From assembly GCF_051106095.1 (NCBI RefSeq), contig NC_135783.1:58065447-58129446 (forward strand): DNA of 64,000 nucleotides, given 5' to 3'. Of this stretch, positions 48,201 through 64,000 are shown one piece after another. This DNA is from Pogona vitticeps. Its lineage: Eukaryota > Chordata > Lepidosauria > Squamata > Agamidae. Position numbers and translations under genes: made by a program. Below the pieces are notes generated by a model. It searched no databases and was not told where the DNA came from. It saw nothing but the letters and a program-made list of their open reading frames with translations. Numbering within the stretch: position 1 is the first letter of the stretch; every line of letters begins with the position of its first letter.

Positions 48201-48784
48201 TCACATGGGTGTTAATGAGCCTGATTGCACAATAGAGTTGTGCCCCTTCATCTTGCTAATTAGCTACAGCAGAGTTGTGTCCCTTCATCTTGCTAATTAG
48301 CTACAGCAAGGTACACAGGGCTTCCAACAAACACCAGTAGGATTGTGGCCAGTGTAAATAGGATCCCATTCTGGCTAGAGCCACTTTCCCCATTGCTTGT
48401 ATTTTTGTTACCTTCTGAAATGGGATGATGATGGATACATTTAAGTAGCACTATGTGTTAGCTAGAGAAGGACCACTTCCTTCTTGTTCTGATAAAGTTT
48501 CAGTTTTTTCACTCACATTTCCATATCAACATCATTGATTTAGCACCAAAACAGGTTTAGGTAGAAAGGAGAGAGAAAGAGAGAGCTTGGTGTCACAAGC
48601 TCAATGTACTGAATTGCACTGAAAGTTGCAAATTAACAAATGTAGTATGCGATATAAGAAATATTTTTATCTTGAGGCCAATGGCAATTTTAAAATCTTT
48701 CTTTCTTTCTCCATCTATCACAGACTTTCTACCAGTATACGAGAACTACAGAATTTTAAAGTTTTATTACAACAGAGGAGTTAA
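23235..48784 (+). CDS. ERO1B: ERO1B, ER oxidoreductin 1 beta (complete, 16 coding exons)
   Basis: FAD-dependent thiol oxidase of the ER lumen that oxidises protein disulfide isomerase and passes electrons to O2. Exons: 23235-23348, 28262-28381, 32491-32574, 33881-33922, 35088-35170, 36260-36333, 37508-37628, 37717-37763, 39081-39092, 40038-40064, 41782-41874, 41993-42239, 43820-43889, 46521-46607, 47759-47892, 48724-48784. They sum to 1416 nt (471 residues), close to the 467-468 of human paralogues. Signal peptide about 1-37. Shuttle pair C94/C99; C85, C104 and C134 match the regulatory cysteines. The active-site CVGCDKC puts C394, C397 and C400 at the usual family numbering. Sequons N126, N144, N149 and N387. 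The sequence follows human ERO1B rather than ERO1A ([34 protein letters not shown]). All introns are GT-AG except the last, which is GC-AG. No defects were seen. Confidence 0.96.
23349..28261 (+). other. ERO1B: ERO1B intron 1
   Basis: 4.9-kb intron. Its first 350 bases continue the CpG-rich block. An L2/CR1-type 3' end with an ATTTT tail lies at 27243-27410. At 26478-26522 there is a stretch resembling the promoter around the ERSE. No other gene was recognised. Confidence 0.6.
27243..27410 (-). mobile_element. L2/CR1-type LINE 3' end with TTTAT tail
   Basis: Starts with mixed TTTA and TTTTA units, then tatattccgcccacactacccaaaggtctctgggcggcttacaacaattaaaat, the inverse of a LINE 3' end. Confidence 0.7.
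28262..28381 (+). CDS. ERO1B: ERO1B exon 2
   Basis: 40 codons, [16 protein letters not shown] to ERDYFRYYK. It holds the N-terminal cysteine pair C46/C48. Acceptor ttctatag, donor GTAGAG, phase 0 at both ends. Confidence 0.95.
28731..29094 (-). mobile_element. MITE with CCCTGTTTCCC termini, copy 3, split by a LINE stub
   Basis: Left CCCTGTTTCCCCTAAAATAAG, right cgaggaaacacgg, TA flanks. It runs opposite to copies 1 and 2. An 80-bp L2/CR1-type 3' end (28779-28858, gtaagccgccccgagtag... AAATA tail) sits inside, bounded by tagtat on both sides. Confidence 0.82.
29925..30062. repeat. Penelope-like terminal fragment
   Basis: cttcagtgaagaagctacttagatgaggagcgaaaagttt then taataagtccagttactatgattcaacttcc and ggagaatcttcacag. 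The tgaagaag...gatgag(ga)gcgaaa pattern is, to my knowledge, found at Penelope-like retroelement ends in vertebrates. It shares its right part with 5366-5470. Confidence 0.5.
31695..31800. repeat. Penelope-like terminal fragment, second type
   Basis: gtttttcttcctaacgttttgccagtctctgtggccggcatcttcagaggacagg. The same block recurs at 39398-39455. Family assignment is an inference from similar aacgtttcgcca...catcttcaga ends. Confidence 0.5.
32491..32574 (+). CDS. ERO1B: ERO1B exon 3 (shuttle disulfide)
   Basis: 28 codons, [18 protein letters not shown] and on to HVEPCPE. Carries C85, the shuttle pair C94 and C99, and C104. Acceptor ctttaag, donor GTATGT. Confidence 0.96.
32865..33400 (-). mobile_element. 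L2/CR1-type LINE 3' part
   Basis: The left side holds a 3' end (tttctatgctggctttctccccaaaaggacccacggcagtttac). The middle, gcctgcctgaagagaaagatctttgcctgcc..., is the inverse of 42890-43190. The right side has tttagggctttatagattaaaaccagcac, typical of LINE coding-to-3' junctions in squamates. 5'-truncated. Confidence 0.7.
33410..33845. mobile_element. Tigger-like MITE, left end plus GC-rich core
   Basis: CAGTGGAACCTCTACTTATG preceded by TA. A GC-rich middle follows (33600-33790), then gaagttaagaacaacttgtgaa. A clear right terminus was not found. It sits just 35 bases before ERO1B exon 4. Confidence 0.55.
33881..33922 (+). CDS. ERO1B: ERO1B exon 4
   Basis: 14 codons, [14 protein letters not shown]. 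Acceptor ccttccag, donor GTGAGT. Small but phase-consistent and homologous. Confidence 0.94.
34145..34539. mobile_element. hAT-like MITE carrying an internal minisatellite
   Basis: CAGGGATCCCCAACCCACAG to AGGTTGTGGACCGCTG with 8-bp flanks ttctagag and ttgtagag. From about 34255 to 34455 it contains imperfect repeats of gtgtgacactcac(g/a)gg(t/a)gg and their inverse. It lies in ERO1B intron 4. Confidence 0.78.
35088..35170 (+). CDS. ERO1B: ERO1B exon 5
   Basis: [20 protein letters not shown] to NSTL, then two bases of a serine codon. Includes sequons NHT and NST and cysteine C134. Donor GTAAGC. Confidence 0.95.
36260..36333 (+). CDS. ERO1B: ERO1B exon 6
   Basis: Completes the split serine, then [20 protein letters not shown] and CELD plus one base. 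Acceptor tttccacag, donor GTAAAA. Confidence 0.95.
36436..36660 (-). mobile_element. tRNA-type SINE, inverse orientation
   Basis: atgtgccatcaagtcaatgccaacttatggtgaacc at the tail side, and tggaattgaactcc...ctcactgagctgtacagct, the inverse of B and A boxes, at the head side. Lies in ERO1B intron 6. Confidence 0.7.
37226..37410 (+). mobile_element. SINE 3' part with TTG tail
   Basis: agaaaatcctgagaaaatttccataagtcagagttcacctgatgg, followed after 20 bases by a ttgttgttg tail. The same 3' body is seen at 60297-60518. The tRNA-like head is lost or replaced. It lies just before ERO1B exon 7. Confidence 0.55.
37508..37628 (+). CDS. ERO1B: ERO1B exon 7 (FAD-binding region)
   Basis: [20 protein letters not shown] and [15 protein letters not shown]. 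The [14 protein letters not shown] segment contains the family residues that contact FAD. Donor GTAACT. Confidence 0.95.
37717..37763 (+). CDS. ERO1B: ERO1B exon 8
   Basis: [15 protein letters not shown] plus one base, 47 nt. Acceptor ctctttag, donor GTAAGT. Confidence 0.95.
39081..39092 (+). CDS. ERO1B: ERO1B exon 9, 12-nt microexon
   Basis: Only 12 bases, giving GEDD when joined in phase. The acceptor is preceded by a strong pyrimidine run (tttcttttttttccag), and the donor GTGAGT is near consensus. The flanking family sequence SKGEDDGESF requires exactly this insert. Confidence 0.92.
39122..39294 (+). repeat. L2/CR1-type 3' end with (AAAC)n(AAAT)n microsatellite
   Basis: gtctatagccgcctagagtggtcacaagaccagataggtgggatataaaat followed by about 115 bases of AAAC and AAAT units. 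A LINE stub seeded the microsatellite, as at 28779-28858. Confidence 0.85.
39318..39475. repeat. Penelope-like terminal fragment, second type
   Basis: cgaaggcttccacagccgggattcaatggttattgtgggttttctgggttgtttggccatgtt, then the cctaacattttgccagtctctgtggcc block shared with 31695-31800. Confidence 0.55.
39793..39834. repeat. Perfect 17-bp inverted repeat (hairpin)
   Basis: ATTTTTATTACATTGGG, an 8-base loop, then its exact inverse. In ERO1B intron 9. No flanking signs of a known element. Confidence 0.85.
40038..40064 (+). CDS. ERO1B: ERO1B exon 10, 27-nt microexon
   Basis: 27 bases encoding GESFYTWLE with split glycines at both ends. Acceptor gttcacag, donor GTAAAT. Confidence 0.93.
40770..40862 (+). 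mobile_element. Short L2/CR1-type LINE 3' end
   Basis: tgactgccattcttgcaggaaaggcaggatacagaaatctaatcaataaa resembles the ggcgggatataaat-type LINE end. Diverged, and only the terminus is present. Confidence 0.4.
41181..41370. mobile_element. hAT-like MITE A of a back-to-back pair
   Basis: CAGCCATTCTCAA at the left and TTGAGAATGGCTG at the right (perfect 13-bp TIR). Flanked by CTCTAGAG at 41173-41180 and 41371-41378, which fits the hAT target preference nTCTAGAn. Confidence 0.9.
41379..41514. mobile_element. hAT-like MITE B of a back-to-back pair
   Basis: CACTGGTTCTTAACCTTGGG to AGGTTAAGAACTACTG, with mirrored aactcccagaag and ttctgggagtt inside. Flanked by CTCTAGAG at 41371-41378 and again at 41515-41522. 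Different family from element A. Confidence 0.9.
41782..41874 (+). CDS. ERO1B: ERO1B exon 11
   Basis: [20 protein letters not shown] and [10 protein letters not shown]. The GLHASI(N)xHL motif is part of the FAD site of the family. Acceptor tctattcag, donor GTACTA. Confidence 0.95.
41993..42239 (+). CDS. ERO1B: ERO1B exon 12
   Basis: Largest exon, 247 nt: [20 protein letters not shown] through [20 protein letters not shown] to FRDA plus two bases. Donor AAA/GTAAGT. Confidence 0.96.
42890..43370 (+). mobile_element. L2/CR1-type LINE 3' part
   Basis: The block tctagactctggcagtcccccacatgggaggtcagactggcc ... gccctttctcaggcaggcttttccttagtgactgatgg is the inverse of 33045-33240. It ends with tacactgccttgggtcatttcataggagaaaggcgggattaaaat and an AAATA-type tail. 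Lies in ERO1B intron 12. Confidence 0.7.
43820..43889 (+). CDS. ERO1B: ERO1B exon 13
   Basis: [20 protein letters not shown] and SLK. Acceptor tcatttag, donor GTAAAT. Confidence 0.95.
44521..44874. mobile_element. Tigger-like MITE, GGGGTCTCG subfamily
   Basis: CAGTGGGGTCTCGACTTACG to ATAAGTCGAGACCCCACTG, a near-perfect TIR of about 20 bp, TA flanks. Interior repeats cgacttacgaac and ttcgagtta. In ERO1B intron 13. Confidence 0.88.
45165..45345. repeat. Penelope-like terminal fragment with perfect hairpin
   Basis: ggttgtgggtttttcgggctcttttgcctcc, then a 16-bp perfect inverted repeat at 45255-45270 and 45282-45297 (AGAGGAGTGCATCTTC). The pattern resembles the other Penelope-like ends here; an inference. 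Confidence 0.5.
45980..46377. mobile_element. Tigger-like MITE
   Basis: CAGTGCTGCCTCGCATTGCC to TTATGCGAGGCACCACTG; TA follows on the right, but the left flank is changed (CA). In ERO1B intron 13, 140 bases before exon 14. Confidence 0.8.
46521..46607 (+). CDS. ERO1B: ERO1B exon 14 (CXXCXXC active site)
   Basis: [20 protein letters not shown] then [16 protein letters not shown] is the catalytic motif next to FAD, at residues 394-400 here. Acceptor attaacag, donor GTATGT. Confidence 0.97.
46977..47517. mobile_element. hAT-like element, 541 bp
   Basis: CAGGGTTTGAAAA at the left and TTTTCAAGCCCTG at the right. Flanks gctatttg and gctattta match in 7 of 8 bases. It explains a 205-codon minus-strand open frame here that has no recognisable domain. 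Contains a CT-rich run near 47060-47083. Confidence 0.7.
47759..47892 (+). CDS. ERO1B: ERO1B exon 15, GC donor
   Basis: [20 protein letters not shown] to ALLNAFG plus two bases. The exon is followed by GCAAGA, not GT. The AG/GCAAG context is the usual strong GC-type donor. Joining to 48724 gives [13 protein letters not shown], as in the family. Confidence 0.93.
48724..48784 (+). CDS. ERO1B: ERO1B exon 16 (C-terminus and stop)
   Basis: [19 protein letters not shown] then TAA at 48782-48784. Acceptor ctatcacag. The family ends ...NFKVLLQHSR in human, so the tail differs only slightly. Confidence 0.93.
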
Positions 48785-49275
48785 CAAAGACTTTTGTACC
48801 TTCTACTGGAAGCAACCATTAACTTGGCACCAAGCAACTTACAACCAATCTTTATACAAGCTGTTCTGATGGGGGAAAGAGCTAATATCAGCCTTAATAT
48901 TTGAAGTAGATATGGTTTGTCATTGGACAGATATTTATGAATGAAGTACTTAATTTTAAACACATAAATTAAATTATGCTGATCTTCCACTGTTTCTTCT
49001 TACATCTCTTGGAGTATCATTTGAAACGAACTGTTATTATTTTCTTCTACTTTATACTGCAACAGCTTGATCTAGACTGTATTGTCTACATCTTCTGTTT
49101 TGAAATGTTGCCCAAATATAAGTGATAGTGATATCTTAAACTGTTACATTTATTCGAAGGACCTGATATGGTTAGACAAATAATTTTTGTGTTCTGGTTG
49201 TTTGATTTGTTTTGTTACAACAATTTTTAAAAATGGCCAGTCAGGATTTTAATAAAACAAGTCCCTTGGCATCCA
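48785..49275 (+). other. ERO1B: Probable ERO1B 3' untranslated region
   Basis: AT-rich sequence after the stop. The first good AATAAA is at 49251-49256, so cleavage near 49270 is plausible. Longer forms cannot be excluded. Confidence 0.5.
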
Positions 49276-49714
49276 GGGGTGACCAGCTTGCTTGCTTTCT
49301 CATGTGTATTTTATTTCATTTTTACTTGGTATCTTTCCCCCTTTAATTCTGTTTGTTTCTATCACAGCTGCCTTCTCTGTGAGAAGATAGATGACTGGAT
49401 AAACCCTGCACCAGAGCTCATTATTTTTTGTTGTAAACATCTGCTGAATGGGCCTTTTGTGTTAAGTGCTGCTAACATGAAATCTTTTGCTTAAGCATGG
49501 TGTTGGCTCCTTAAAATTAAAATAACACATTTTTTAAAGATGCCAGCTCCCCTTATTCTGCTGGTCCTCTGATTAAAAAGAGGAGAGGATAAATACTTTT
49601 CTGATACAGCCCCCCCTTTTTAAAAGTGTCCATTCTTTGAATTCAGCATTGCACATTCTGCTTATGCAATTTCCAGTCATACCTTATTTTAAATTTTTAC
49701 AGAAACAGAAACAG
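49276..49714. other. Intergenic after ERO1B, nothing recognised
   Basis: AT-rich, no gene or clear transposon. Could still be part of a longer ERO1B 3' untranslated region. Confidence 0.4.
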
Positions 49715-50315
49715 AAACCTTTATTGGCATGCTGCATAAATAACATAAAAACACAATAAAATACTGGGGAAAGATTCATTACAGGCAAGAGGAGGTGCCA
49801 GGAAATCGTAATTGGAGCCCCTCGTTTTGGGGAAGCATGTTGCGGCGTCTCTGAATAATGGCCTGGACGTATCTAGCAGTGGATAGAGTGACTTCCTTAC
49901 TAAGGTCACATAGAAGGTATTGTATTTTCCTCAGGTCTGCCCATCCGGAATGAGAGAGGAGAAAAGCCGTCAGATGTGACAGACGGATGTCCTTGTACAG
50001 TGTACAGTAAAATAGCATGTGTTGCAGGGATTCAGTCTTTCCCTGGCCACATGGGCAAACTCTCAGTTCTGTTGGTAAGCCCTTGTACCTACCCTGCACT
50101 AGACTTGATGGTACTATGTTACATCTAGCGAGGGTGAATGCCCAGCGGTCTTGTGGCTGTTCTAGATGATGTAGGTAACTGGGTCTGCGTCCGAGGGTAA
50201 GGGGTAGCTGAAAGTGCAGCGGGGAGCAGACTTTCAGGGCCGCGCTAAACAGCGTTTGCCCTTCTATGTCCAAGACCCTGTTTTTGATGGTTTGGAAGAC
50301 GCTGGGGGGGGGAGT
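49715..50315 (-). mobile_element. LINE 3' end with C-terminal cysteine-histidine motif
   Basis: Minus strand 50273-49779 is open for 164 residues. It contains RWAFTLARCNIVPSSLVQGR and then CPCGQGKTESLQHMLFYC, a C-x-C-x9-H-x4-C motif seen at the C-terminus of several LINE ORFs. A 3' tail with AATAAA-type sequence lies at 49715-49760 (inverse). A poly-T run at 50319-50344 adjoins the 5' side. The clade is uncertain. A worn relative lies at 57745-58580. Confidence 0.65.
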
Positions 50316-50317
50316 AA

Positions 50318-50318
<1 letters not shown>

Positions 50319-50344
<26 letters not shown>
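50319..50344. repeat. Poly-T tract
   Basis: 26 consecutive T after a run of G. Its meaning is unclear; it sits at the truncated 5' edge of the LINE copy. Confidence 0.85.
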
Positions 50345-50350
<6 letters not shown>

Positions 50351-51315
50351 CTGTAACAAAACGGGTATTCTTTGCAGAAATTTGATTTTCAGTCACTACC
50401 TGCAAAGAAGAATCTAACTTTGTCACCACAGAACAATAGCAGACAACAAATACATTTTTTAAAAAGTTGTGAATCTGCAGTAGAGTTCTGTCAGTTGTGG
50501 CACAGCAGCTTATTCCAAAGCTGACTGCAATATACTATTTATATTTAGTGGTGGATATTTGAATACAGCATGAACATTAGTGTTGGTGTGGTATATAGAC
50601 TTTGTACTATGTTTTGCTCTGAAAAGTAAAACAGTCGATACAAAATGAAATAAAAGTGCTCTTAAACCCCTCTAATTTAAGATTTTTTTTCCAGCCGTTG
50701 TACTGATCTACATTTACATCTGCCATGCTTGCTTTTAAGCAACTTTGATCTGGAATTTGTGGTTTAAATATATGGGAAGGAGCATTGGTCATGGAGGAGC
50801 ATTGTTTTTACTCAGCTTTATTTTTGCATAAAATTGGTATCTTACATAGTAAAATGAAACATTTTGATGGCATTTGATTTCTATGAATAAGAGTTTTTAA
50901 ACTGAAATTTCCAGGTTCTTGAAGGGTAAACTGCAGGCTGTAATTAATATAAAACTTCTGAAAACAGCTATTGTAGACAAGCAGGGCTCAAATCTTTCTC
51001 TCTGTTGAAGAGTTTTGGCTATGTAACCAATTGGATTAATTTCCAGAGACAGCCATGCTAGTCTATTGCAAACAAACAAAACAGCAAGAAGTCTTGTGGC
51101 ATCTTAATTCTATTTATTCATTTGCAGATTTTATTTTTATATATGTCTTTCTACTAATAGAGGAAACCAATGGAATCTGCAATTCATTGAAACAGTATCT
51201 GGAATTCTAATAGTACTTACGTAAGGTTTTGCACTTGCCATAGCCAATTGTAACCTGGTGGTGGTTGTTTTGACTTATATACTGCTCTATAGTACTTAGA
51301 GCGCTTCTTGGGAGG

Positions 51316-51836
51316 GAAGCAATGAGAAACCTAGACAACATCTTAAAAAGCAGAGACATCACCTTGCCGACAAAGGTCCGCATAGTCAAAGCTATGGTTT
51401 TTCCAGAAGTGATGTATGGAAGTGAGAGCTGGACCATAAAGGAAGAAGAAGGCTGACTGCCGAAGAATTGATGCTTTTGAATTGTGGTGCTGGAGGAGAC
51501 TCTTGAGAGTCCCCTGGACTACAAGGAGAAAAAAACCCTATCCATTTGGAAGGAAATCAACCCTGAGTGCTCTCTGGAAAGACAGATCCTGAAGCTGAGG
51601 CTCCAATACTTTGGCCATCTCATGAGGAGAGAAGACTCCCTGGAAAAGACCCTGATGTTGGGAAAGTGTGAAGGCAAGAGGAGAAGGGGACAACAGAGGA
51701 CAAGATGGTTGGACAGTGTCATTGAAGCTACCAACATGAATTTGACCAAACTCCAGGAGGCAGTGGAAGACAGGAGGGCCTGGCATGCTCTGGTCCATGG
51801 GGTCACGAAGAGTCAAACACGACTAAACAACAACAA
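51316..51836 (+). mobile_element. BovB (RTE) LINE 3' end, 5'-truncated
   Basis: Frame 51484-51830 reads ETLESPLDYKEKKTLSIWKE, then LRLQYFGHLMRREDSLEKTL, DSVIEATNMNLTKLQEAVED and WHALVHGVTKSQTRLNNNN, the hallmark BovB C-terminus. Upstream, 51325-51480 continues the same ORF region in another frame (cttgccgacaaaggtccgcatagtcaaagc). The tail AACAACAA is followed by microsatellites. The upstream reverse transcriptase is missing. Confidence 0.93.
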
Positions 51837-51851
51837 TTTGATTCTCCAAAT

Positions 51852-52010
<159 letters not shown>

Positions 52011-52019
52011 ACATGACTC

Positions 52020-53440
52020 ATGAAGCAGCTATAGAAGATGTCTGACATTTTACACCTATTCAGCCAATAGTTAAATCTGTTTGTAAAGGAGCTAAACAGT
52101 AACATTCCTGTAGCTCTTAAATACGTCATTATTTTCCAACGCTTCATTGTTTCACTTCAAGAAACAGATGTTAAGACTTTCTCAGTCCTTCATCTCTGGT
52201 AGGCTACATTGATCAAACAGAAACCAACCTAGACTCTTGGGGGGGCTATGACCATTAAAAGACATTCACCCAAATATCTAATGTGTCTAATCTAATTCTC
52301 AATGGAAATTTATAGTTGGCAAAAATCATGTTTGCAGTGAAGTGCTTTTTGGAAGAAGCAAAACTGAGTGAATTGCAAGAACAAAAATTTAACAGGGACA
52401 TGTTAATTTAATGTTCTCTGAAGCTACCTAGGAGTAACTTTGAAATACAGATTACATACCTCATGGGTGATCATCTAACCTCTTTCAAAACCTCCAAGGA
52501 ACGAGAATCCACCACCCTCTGAGGCAGTCCATTATGTTTAATGGTGCTCCTCTAGTGGAAAGCTCGTCAATCCAGCAGGGGCTCTAAAGCAGAATTAAAA
52601 CTTTTTCACATATGCATTTGTCACAAAAGGTCAAGGAACCCACCAAGCTCCAGTTGCCCATTGTTCCTATAAAAATAGGGTTCTTCTCTCATTTTTATGA
52701 CCTAGCATTTCTTGGATGTCTGAATGCAGATTGCATATCCCCTTCACACCAATCATTGACTATCAAGCATTGCACTCTGTGGTCAGAAAACATGGCCTAA
52801 CAGCAGCTTTACTGCTTTCTACTAATGAGCCCAGCAACATGAACCTCCTGTGGTACATTGTCCTATGGTGCCTCATCTGTTGACACTGGTTTTGTAGGGT
52901 CTTCTGTTTCATTGGGCACCTTCCTCTGCAGCTCTGATGGAGGTTTCAGTCAGCTTTCTTCATATATGTTGGAGTAAATATAGGAAAACCATTAACTGTA
53001 AGAGACATTCAGTTATATCTACAGCAAATTGGAATGGCCTATGTGCGTCAAAAAGCTGAAATATATTTGCCCAATGAAAGATGGGAAACATGCAGGTTTC
53101 CACTTTCATTACTATTAAGACTTAGTCAGAGTTGGCTGATACAAGTTATCAGCATTTCTAATTGATTGTCTTGAGCATTTTTTAAAATTCTTGTTAAAAT
53201 GTTCTGTCCTCAAAAGATTGGTTGTGTCGGCTGGCGATTATGGGAGTGCAGTCAATACATCTGAAAGGCATCAGGTTCAGGAAGGCAAAGCAATCCCAAC
53301 TGGAGGAAGAATGTACTTATTTCCTCAATAATACTAAGTATGCCTTAATATGAAAATAAAAGTGACTGTCAACATTTTGTTGACTGTTTGAACAACTTAA
53401 TCAAGCACCTTTTCTAAAGGTACAGTACAGAGATTCTGCT
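52020..53440. other. Intergenic between the convergent ERO1B and GPR137B ends
   Basis: No gene was recognised. A short stretch tcatctaacctctttcaaaacctccaaggaacgagaatccaccaccctctgaggcag (52470-52530) looks repeat-derived. Confidence 0.4.
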
Positions 53441-53466
53441 GGAACATTCAGTATTTTTGAACAGTT

Positions 53467-53942
53467 TTTATTTGCATACCAAGAAACTTGGTCAACTCCT
53501 GTTGACACATGTTATGCTGTACATTGTTTCATAAAGTGAAATTGACATTATAAATGACTAGTTCTGTACATATAAAAAGTGACATAAGGACAAAAATCTA
53601 TAGATGTTTAGCAGTATCTCCCCACATAAAAATAATGAAACATAATACAAATTTGTTCTTTGAACCCAAAATCTTGTAAAAAAAAAAGTCACATATTTTA
53701 ACTTCCTTACAAAAGGAGGCACTGACTTCAGTGAGAATTCTCCTACATGTAATTTAAGTACACATGCAAATATCTGCATGATCATAGCCTGAACGCCACT
53801 TCTTGCAAAGAAAATGTAACAACAGTATGGCTTCATAAAGGAGTCTGTCTTTTCCATACTTTCCCATGAGTTGTGCAAAACTTCTGCAACTTCTGCCCTC
53901 CTATTAATGCCGAACAAAGGAAAAAATGTCATTGGGTTGGTG
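53467..53942 (-). other. GPR137B: Probable GPR137B 3' untranslated region
   Basis: AT-rich, ending with an AATAAA on the minus strand at 53472-53467. Cleavage near 53450 is a guess. Confidence 0.45.
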
Positions 53943-61836
<7,894 letters not shown>

Positions 61837-64000
61837 CTAGAGAAGAGATGAAAACATGTTTTAGCATATTTAAGCTTTGCTATTTGCACAGGAAGAACGA
61901 TGGTATACTTCCTCCCTCCCAAAAGGATAGATATGGGCTACAGCACTGTGGATGAGAAGCTATTAACAACCTCTAAAAAGACTTTAAGGAAAGCAAAATA
62001 TGGCAGCTGCAAGAGTGAGTTAAATTCAGTTTTGCAGCTCAGGTGAAGGTTCACGACCCCATGGTCCTTTCCTTCCCAAATACCTAGCCACAGTGATGAG
62101 GGAACATCAGCATCTGGACCAGCACAGGTATGCCAGGGCACAATGATGGCCACTGGGGCACCCTCTCATCTAATTTTTTCAAATATGTTGTGGTTGGGGC
62201 CTGGCACCTAGCAATGTATGTGATTGCTGATGTTCACTTTATGATTCTTATTTTAGCAGCATTGATATGAGAAAGCCAGTGTTGTACAATGTTAATGGTT
62301 ATAGTACTAGATATGATACTCAAGCTCAAATATCTGTTCAGTCACAGTGCTTACTGGATGACCTCAAGCCAGTCACAGCCTCTAATATAAATCAATCTTA
62401 CAGTGTTATGGGGATAAAAAGGGAGAAAGGAAGCACGACAAGCACCCACATACGTTATTGGGGGTCTGAAAATAAATAAATAAATACTAAAATTAACTGA
62501 AATCCTATTGCTCAGCACAGTAAGTCACACTAGAGTAGGCCCACTACATCAGTGGGGATTTGGACAGTCAACTCCTCACAATCCACATTTGTTCAAAGAG
62601 GTCTACTCTAACTGCAGTTGGTTTTAGTGGAGGAAGTAAAGTACTATAGGATCACTCCAAAGGCCTGTCTAAGCATATTTACTTCCTAGTAAGAACTCAA
62701 CTGTGTAAATAAGAATGATAAGGTTCTTATAATGGCAATATGCTACATCCAGCATTAAATCTTTTGAATACTTGTTGCTGAGAAACACAGGCAGGAAGTC
62801 AGAATTGCCCTCTCTGATCCCGCTTCTCTGCTTCCAATTAGCATCTAGTCAGCCCCTCTGGGGAACAGGACGTTAGACAAGACTGGCCTTGAGTTTGAGC
62901 CAGCAGGATTCTTCTCACGTTTCTATGTTTACAAAGTTTGGTTTTGGGAGTTTTATTAAATTAATTAATTAATGGCTTCATTTTATTATCTAAATTTGTA
63001 TTTTAACAAGAGAGATGCTGTTTGACGAATACAAGAGGCATAATTTGCAATTTATCTGAATATAGTGAAAGTGAAACGTGCAATACATTCTCTTTATTTC
63101 TTTAATTCATGTAATCTTTCAGCACAATCCTGTATAAAGTAGTAACTCCCACTGTGTTGATCCTTGGGAACTGAACAGAATTGTAGGTTTTACTATGAAT
63201 CACCTTTTTGTCTGCTTACATTTCTGGGGATCTCAAAATGTGTTCTAAGTGTCTGAGATTAAACACAGTAGCCATGGATTCTCCCATGTAGTCTAATTTC
63301 CTGGATCTACACATGTCCCTTTATAAAAAACATCAGACTGAAGAATTCTGCTGAGATAAAAGATTCTGATATTTTGGGAGGCACTGAAACCTACAATACA
63401 AAAGGGGTGAAATTGTGGTGAGAAGTTTTACACAGCAGGAAATACTTAAAAGAGGAATGTTTGCGTCTCAGTGAGCTTCTGAACAAGAAATTAAATGCTA
63501 TGGAACTCTAAGGGGAAGACAAGCTGAGAGAAACTTCTCATCACGTTACACCAGAGTCCTTAATTTGATTAATAACAGAACAATGCAGCAAATATTTTGC
63601 ACCTGGTGAATCCTCGTCAAATAGGAACTCCTATGCAAGATTACTGTATACTGTACTCAGTTATTTGTTTATGATACTGAACAGTTACATTTGGTCCCAT
63701 CAGATCCTATACTACGCTAGGAATTCATCTTGATTTCATACTGGTCATAGCATCCTAAAAGTTCTGGAGATCCTTGAAAACTTTAACCCACAAAACTATA
63801 GACCCAAGACTGCCTGAGTGACAGAGTGGCCAGTGTAAATAGTAGTAAGAGTGTCTGGCTTCAGGGTTGAATCCTTACTTAGGTCATGAAGCTCACTAGT
63901 ACCCACAGCTTTGTCTGTCTCACAGATATATTACCATATATATATATACCATTACCAGATATATATACCATTAGATCCCAACTGTGAAAGCCTTTATGAA
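61837..64000. other. GPR137B upstream intron sequence
   Basis: No further GPR137B exon was found. A short AAAT run lies near 62475-62487, and TA-rich repeats are at 63928-63972. Nothing else could be supported. Confidence 0.5.

Overview
This is vertebrate genomic DNA, almost certainly from a squamate reptile (lizard or snake). It is AT-rich and carries spliced, animal-type genes. Its repeats combine BovB (RTE) LINE ends, tRNA-derived SINEs of the Sauria/POM type with an ACCTTT tail, L2/CR1-type LINE ends, Penelope-like termini, and many short hAT-like and Tigger-like terminal-inverted-repeat elements. No bacterial-type operons, CRISPR arrays or new enzyme systems were seen.

Three host genes can be read by homology and splice-phase consistency. 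(1) Minus strand, about 1672-7035: the first two coding exons of EDARADD, the adaptor of the ectodysplasin receptor. Its promoter lies in a CpG-rich block at about 6.7-7.3 kb, and the rest of the gene lies left of the window. (2) Plus strand, 23235-48784: a complete 16-exon ERO1B gene for an endoplasmic reticulum thiol oxidase. The exons sum to 1416 bases (471 residues plus stop) with all phases matching. A perfect ER-stress response element sits about 520 bases upstream of the start codon. (3) Minus strand, 53943-61836: the last four coding exons of GPR137B, a lysosomal seven-pass membrane protein. Its 5' part lies right of the window. As I recall the human map, EDARADD and ERO1B are also divergent and ERO1B and GPR137B convergent there, so this is an old conserved block.

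The rest is introns and intergenic DNA filled with repeats. The 7.4-22.6 kb interval between EDARADD and ERO1B is the most repeat-dense. It holds an L2/CR1 LINE end, a BovB end, a solo LTR with 5-bp target duplication, several MITEs, and a decayed coding-like block at 15.9-19 kb. The 49.3-53.4 kb interval behind ERO1B holds two LINE 3' ends and long CT and CTAT microsatellites.

The most interesting observations are the exact ERSE in front of ERO1B, two GC-AG introns in neighbouring genes, two microexons (12 and 27 nt) in ERO1B, two hAT-like elements back to back sharing three copies of one 8-bp target site, a CpG-rich palindromic MITE, and several near-perfect hairpins. I did not find a previously undescribed biological system.
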